Positions 5,101 to 7,311 of a stretch of 7,311 nt of DNA are shown here, one piece after another. This DNA comes from an uncultured Cocleimonas sp. (GTDB lineage Bacteria; Pseudomonadota; Gammaproteobacteria; Thiotrichales; Thiotrichaceae). The notes beneath the pieces were generated by a model that worked only from the letters and a program-made list of their open reading frames with translations, was not told the DNA's origin and made no database searches. Every line of letters starts with the position of its first letter. Within the stretch, counting starts at the first letter, position 1. The stretch spans positions 1 to 7,311 of the forward strand of contig CALJIH010000058.1 of NCBI GenBank assembly GCA_937974135.1. The letters run 5' to 3'. The position numbers and the translations under genes are program-made.

Positions 5101-5502
5101 TTAAGAAGCTTTTTTACGATCTTTAATCCATTTGAAAGCATCGGGAATATCAAACGCCAATGAAATGACATTACATATCAACAGGCAGATCAAAAAATAT
5201 CGGTAATTATCACTCATTACCTTTTCTGAATTGGTCAAATAAGTAATAAGAATTATCACCAATGGTATCCAAAAAATCACATGAGGAATTGCCATAGTGC
5301 TTGAGAAGCCACGTTCCAAAAACAAAGGGATTGCATTAAAAGCGATGCCAGCAATCGCAATACACGCGATTAATAGTGCGCTAGGTTGTTGGATAAACCA
5401 AAGCGAGAAAAAATTGATAGGTACAAGAATCAAGAATGTCCATATGCGCACCCATAGCGGCATCTCTAAAAAGCTGTTCCAAATATCGGAGAAAAAAGCC
5501 AT
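5101..5502 (-). CDS. Four-helix inner-membrane protein of unknown function
   Basis: This encodes 133 residues from the ATG at 5502. The frame is open further upstream to 5559, but that start lies inside the LysR gene and would add a polar segment ahead of the first helix. The shorter start leaves a 25-base gap to the LysR stop. Four hydrophobic segments are visible (about 16-37, 41-62, 73-91 and 100-119), followed by the basic tail KWIKDRKKAS. Recognisable blocks are FLEMPLWVRIWTFLILVPIN (11-30), LERGFSSTMAIPH (62-74) and NVISLAFDIPDAFKWI (111-126). I recall similar unnamed proteins in other proteobacteria and know no function. Its position behind a LysR gene and before a DUF1145-like gene suggests one transcript. 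Confidence 0.75.
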   Translation of the reverse strand: MAFFSDIWNSFLEMPLWVRIWTFLILVPINFFSLWFIQQPSALLIACIAIAGIAFNAIPLFLERGFSSTMAIPHVIFWIPLVIILITYLTNSEKVMSDNYRYFLICLLICNVISLAFDIPDAFKWIKDRKKAS

Positions 5503-5527
5503 TGTTATTGTGTCTCTCAAAATAAAT

Positions 5528-6409
5528 TTATGTACATACTTTAGGTAAAAACTCAGCAAGATGATCCATTAAAGCGCGAATCCTTTTATTGTGCTGAACA
5601 TCGCGATGACAGACTAAGTAAAGAGGCTGTGGAGGAATCACAACATCAAGATCAATTTCCACCAAGTCTGAAACTTCTGATAAATGCTTATACATAACGG
5701 TAATACCACCATCATTGCTCGCTAATGCGATATGTAAAGGTGCAAAATCAGTGCGTAAATTAAAATTTTCATTCTTAACGTTTAAACCTATATTCTTACT
5801 GCCTTCTTCTAAAATTAATGACCGATCATAGCCAATAATTTTATGATTTAACAAATCTACTGTGTTTTTTGGTGTGCCATTCTCTTCTAAGTATTTTTTA
5901 CTCGCATAAAAACCCAGAGGTATATCAAACAGATGACGGCAAACTAAATCCATTTGTGTTGGTTGAAACATTCTAATAGCAACATCCGCATCTCTCTTAT
6001 CTATATTCGTCGCAAGATTACTTACCTCGATTTCAACAGATACATCAGGGTATTTTTCCATAAATAATGGAATGATTTTTGGTAAGTTATAGAAAGCAAT
6101 CAATTCGTTAACAGATAATCGTACCCGCCCAGAAAGCGTATGCGTATGTCCTGCAACTAAGCGTTGTAAACGATCTGCGCTGGTTTGCATATCCTCACAT
6201 TCATCTAAAAGTTTACGTCCAAACTCGGTTAATGATAAACCTTGAGTGCTTCTATCAAACAAGATTTGTTCGTATTTTTTTTCCATCGCTTGAAGTTGTC
6301 GACTAAGCGTGGGTTGTGATATGCCTAAGAATTCTGAGGCTTTACTCAAGCTACCTTGTTTTGCAATCACTAAAAAATACTGCCACCACTGCCAGTTTTC
6401 GTTATTCAT
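5528..6409 (-). CDS. LysR family transcriptional regulator
   Basis: This is a complete 293-residue regulator. The N-terminal winged helix-turn-helix spans residues 8-66, with FLVIAKQGSLSKASEFLGIS (12-31), the recognition helix QPTLSRQLQAMEK (32-44), and ILFDRSTQGLSLTEFG (49-64). A linker helix follows. The effector-binding region, of periplasmic-binding-protein type, starts around residue 93 with LSGRVRLSV and includes FYASKKYLEE (178-187). The effector is unknown. It belongs to the LTTR subgroup that usually represses or activates a divergent neighbour. Here that neighbour is the small lipoprotein-MAPEG operon, separated by 120 bases containing a candidate dyad. The membrane protein gene 25 bases downstream is probably co-transcribed. 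The upstream site is weak (GGA, 9 bases before the ATG). Confidence 0.92.
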   Translation of the reverse strand: MNNENWQWWQYFLVIAKQGSLSKASEFLGISQPTLSRQLQAMEKKYEQILFDRSTQGLSLTEFGRKLLDECEDMQTSADRLQRLVAGHTHTLSGRVRLSVNELIAFYNLPKIIPLFMEKYPDVSVEIEVSNLATNIDKRDADVAIRMFQPTQMDLVCRHLFDIPLGFYASKKYLEENGTPKNTVDLLNHKIIGYDRSLILEEGSKNIGLNVKNENFNLRTDFAPLHIALASNDGGITVMYKHLSEVSDLVEIDLDVVIPPQPLYLVCHRDVQHNKRIRALMDHLAEFLPKVCT

Positions 6410-6439
6410 ATTTGTATATCCATAAGTAATTTATTGCCA

Positions 6440-6458
6440 TTCACTATTTATATATGAA
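6440..6458. promoter_or_regulatory. Candidate LysR binding dyad (TTCA-N11-TGAA)
   Basis: TTCA (6440-6443) and TGAA (6455-6458) form a four-base interrupted dyad with an AT-rich centre in the divergent region. LTTR sites are typically interrupted dyads of this size between divergent genes. This one overlaps the -35 of the predicted lipoprotein-MAPEG promoter. Such short dyads also arise by chance in AT-rich DNA. Confidence 0.3.
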
Positions 6459-6467
6459 AAGTAGAAT
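6440..6467 (+). promoter_or_regulatory. Candidate promoter for the lipoprotein-MAPEG operon
   Basis: TTCACT (6440-6445), a 16-base spacer and TAGAAT (6462-6467) match 4 of 6 and 5 of 6 consensus bases. This would give a leader of about 56 bases ending in a strong ribosome binding site, AAGGAGAT (6517-6524), 5 bases before the ATG. Confidence 0.4.
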
Positions 6468-6529
6468 AGACATCGAAGCTAAATAAAACAACTCTGAATT
6501 TTGAATTTATTATAGAAAGGAGATACACA

Positions 6530-6736
6530 ATGAGAAATATCAGTAACAACAGTCCAAATGAAAATTTAAGTACAATGACAGGATCTAGTAATTCTATGAA
6601 TCGCAATAGCTTATCGAAACTAAGAGTAATAATGGCTATTGGTGCATTAATGAGTTTAACCGCATGCTCTGGCTATACTTCACATTTAAGTGAAGGTGTA
6701 TCAGCAATGCCAACGTATCCAGTCGTACAATTTTAA
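6530..6736 (+). CDS. Very small predicted lipoprotein
   Basis: This encodes a 68-residue protein. AAGGAGAT lies 5 bases before the ATG, so expression from this start is well supported. The first 34 residues are polar and Asn/Ser-rich (NNSPNENLSTMTGSSNS), followed by the hydrophobic run MAIGALMSL and lipobox LTAC with Cys46. The mature lipopeptide would be only 23 residues, CSGYTSHLSEGVSAMPTYP and a few more. The n-region is unusually long for a lipoprotein signal. A second in-frame ATG at 6596 would give a more typical signal but lacks an equally good ribosome site. No family is recognised. It is followed 18 bases later by the MAPEG gene, and the two presumably form one operon, perhaps under the divergent LysR regulator. 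Confidence 0.75.
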   Translation: MRNISNNSPNENLSTMTGSSNSMNRNSLSKLRVIMAIGALMSLTACSGYTSHLSEGVSAMPTYPVVQF

Positions 6737-6740
6737 ACGA

Positions 6741-6750
6741 AAAGGAGAAT
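6741..6750 (+). promoter_or_regulatory. Ribosome binding site supporting the TTG start of the MAPEG gene
   Basis: AAAGGAGAAT places GGAG (6744-6747) 7 bases before TTG at 6755. No ATG in the frame lies near this site. Confidence 0.7.
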
Positions 6751-6754
6751 AGCT

Positions 6755-7159
6755 TTGACATTAACCGCAACGGCACTACTCGCTTATATTAGTTGGACGC
6801 TCTTACTTATCGTATTAATAGAAGTGGGTAGAGTCGTTGTAACCGTCAAAACTGGCAAAGCAGCGAATAGCTTTCTAGCTGATGGATCAGATATATCACC
6901 GTTTGCTATTAGACTGTCAGGCGCTCATTCGAATTGTGTGGAGAGCTTTCCTTTAGTGGGTGGTACATTGCTTTTGGCATTGGTGACTGAGCAACATGCA
7001 ATTACTGATCCATTGGCGTTGTGGTTGATGCTTGCGCGTATTGGGCAGTCTTGCGCGCATCTTTTGTCTGGTGCTTCTCGGGTAATTCAGATGCGGTTTG
7101 CTTTTTTTGTTATGCAATTGGGGATTATTGCTTGGTGGTTGCCTGCTTTGATGCCCTAG
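6755..7159 (+). CDS. MAPEG family membrane protein
   Basis: This encodes 134 residues from a TTG start backed by a strong ribosome site. The layout is the four-helix MAPEG fold of membrane-bound glutathione-linked and eicosanoid enzymes: helix 1 (about 6-31), a polar loop FLADGSDISPFAIRLSG, the helix-2 signature containing AHSNCVESFPLVGG (residues 57-70), then LALWLMLARIGQSCAHLLSG (87-106) and a final hydrophobic helix FAFFVMQLGIIAWWL. The Arg/His-Asn-Glu pattern of helix 2 fits the family, but many bacterial members have no measured activity, so glutathione use is not claimed. The gene probably shares an operon with the small lipoprotein. Its last five codons (PALMP) and the stop lie inside hairpin 1 of the 83-base element copy B. 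Confidence 0.85.
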   Translation: MTLTATALLAYISWTLLLIVLIEVGRVVVTVKTGKAANSFLADGSDISPFAIRLSGAHSNCVESFPLVGGTLLLALVTEQHAITDPLALWLMLARIGQSCAHLLSGASRVIQMRFAFFVMQLGIIAWWLPALMP

Positions 7160-7224
7160 GCATCAAGTAGGTAGTAGACAAATTTCCGTAAGGAAATGTC
7201 GAGGGAGGTTGAAGCGTAGTGCTG
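7142..7224 (+). repeat. 83-base three-hairpin element, copy B
   Basis: This is the same element as at 1726-1808, gap-free. Hairpin 1 (7142-7171) pairs CCTGCTT with AAGTAGG and GATGCC with GGCATC around CTA, with a bulged T at 7149. Hairpin 2 (7177-7200) is GAC, bulge AA, ATTTCC, loop GTAA, GGAAAT, GTC. Hairpin 3 (7213-7223) is AGCG-TAG-TGCT. Relative to copy A, positions 12 and 20 both change (T-A to G-C), 4 and 27 both change (C-G to G-T), and 75 changes A-T to G-T. The other eight changes are unpaired. It overlaps the 3' end of the MAPEG gene. A further weak stem, GGCT/AGCC, can form at 7224-7253. Confidence 0.8.
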
Positions 7225-7254
7225 GCTTTTCCAAGTTATTACGAAAAAGAGCCC

Positions 7255-7271
7255 AAAAGTAGGGGGGTGTT
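7255..7271 (+). repeat. G6 motif, copy 4
   Basis: AAAAGTAGGGGGGTGTT lies 30 bases after the end of three-hairpin element B, in the same orientation and order as copy 2 after element A. Only its last base differs from copies 1 and 2. Confidence 0.7.
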
Positions 7272-7273
7272 GC

Positions 7274-7300
7274 TTTTTTAGGCTGATCAACAGCCAAAAA
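7274..7300. repeat. Inverted repeat with T5/A5 arms
   Basis: T residues, a bulged A (7280), GGCTG (7281-7285), loop ATCAA, CAGCC (7291-7295) and AAAAA form a stem. The T-run precedes and the A-run follows the GC stem on both strands, the opposite of an intrinsic terminator. Its role is unknown. Confidence 0.5.
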
Positions 7301-7311
7301 GTATATCGTTA

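Noticed and set aside
5297..5548. Plus-strand frame opposite the four-helix membrane protein
   Set aside because: It is antisense to a coherent membrane protein gene.
7281..7295. GGCTG-ATCAA-CAGCC hairpin as a terminator
   Set aside because: Its A- and T-runs are on the wrong sides for termination on either strand.

Overview
The window looks like a chromosomal segment of an AT-rich proteobacterium, most likely a gammaproteobacterium. This rests on an AT-rich composition judged by eye and on the mix of families: DUF1145-like, DUF2147, MAPEG, PhzF and PhnB-like VOC proteins plus a LysR regulator. No species can be named. There are no tRNA or rRNA genes, no transposase, no CRISPR array and no prophage genes. 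The genes are mostly housekeeping-accessory, and the spaces between them carry an unusual amount of repeated, hairpin-forming DNA.

Layout. Bases 1-541 (minus) are the N-terminal 180 codons of an FMN oxidoreductase of the old yellow enzyme / DgcA-like demethylase type, cut by the window edge. Bases 782-1567 (minus) encode a complete PhzF-family isomerase-like protein and 1937-2395 (minus) a PhnB-like VOC protein. Bases 2605-3465 (plus) encode a predicted outer-membrane lipoprotein built of six cysteine-rich repeats, closed by a strong intrinsic terminator. Bases 3659-4300 (plus) encode a predicted Tat-exported protein of unknown function. It converges on a minus-strand cluster read 6409 to 4310: LysR regulator, four-helix membrane protein, DUF1145-like membrane protein and secreted DUF2147 protein. 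Divergent from the LysR gene is a two-gene plus-strand operon: a very small lipoprotein (6530-6736) and a MAPEG-family membrane protein with a TTG start (6755-7159).

The most interesting signal is between the genes. Two 83-base elements (1726-1808 and 7142-7224) align without gaps at 70 of 83 positions and each fold into three successive hairpins. All 13 differences fall in loops, bulges or linkers, or preserve pairing: one A-T to G-C swap and one C-G to G-T swap in hairpin 1, and one A-T to G-T change in hairpin 3. This is good evidence for a conserved folded RNA or single-stranded DNA element. The second copy supplies the last five codons and the stop of the MAPEG gene. Hairpin 1 also recurs alone, with the same bulge, as the terminator at 3516-3553. 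The segment GTAG abuts the foot of hairpin 2, which recalls REP elements mobilised by RAYT proteins.

A second dispersed motif, AAAAGTAGGGGGGTG, occurs four times on the plus strand in intergenic space (740, 1881, 2468, 7255), with a shortened fifth copy at 1715 touching the first 83-base element. Both 83-base elements are followed downstream by this motif.

How the genes work together is mostly unknown. The firmest functional pairing is the LysR gene with the divergent lipoprotein-MAPEG operon, where a candidate dyad overlaps the predicted promoter. No biosynthetic pathway can be reconstructed from the window.
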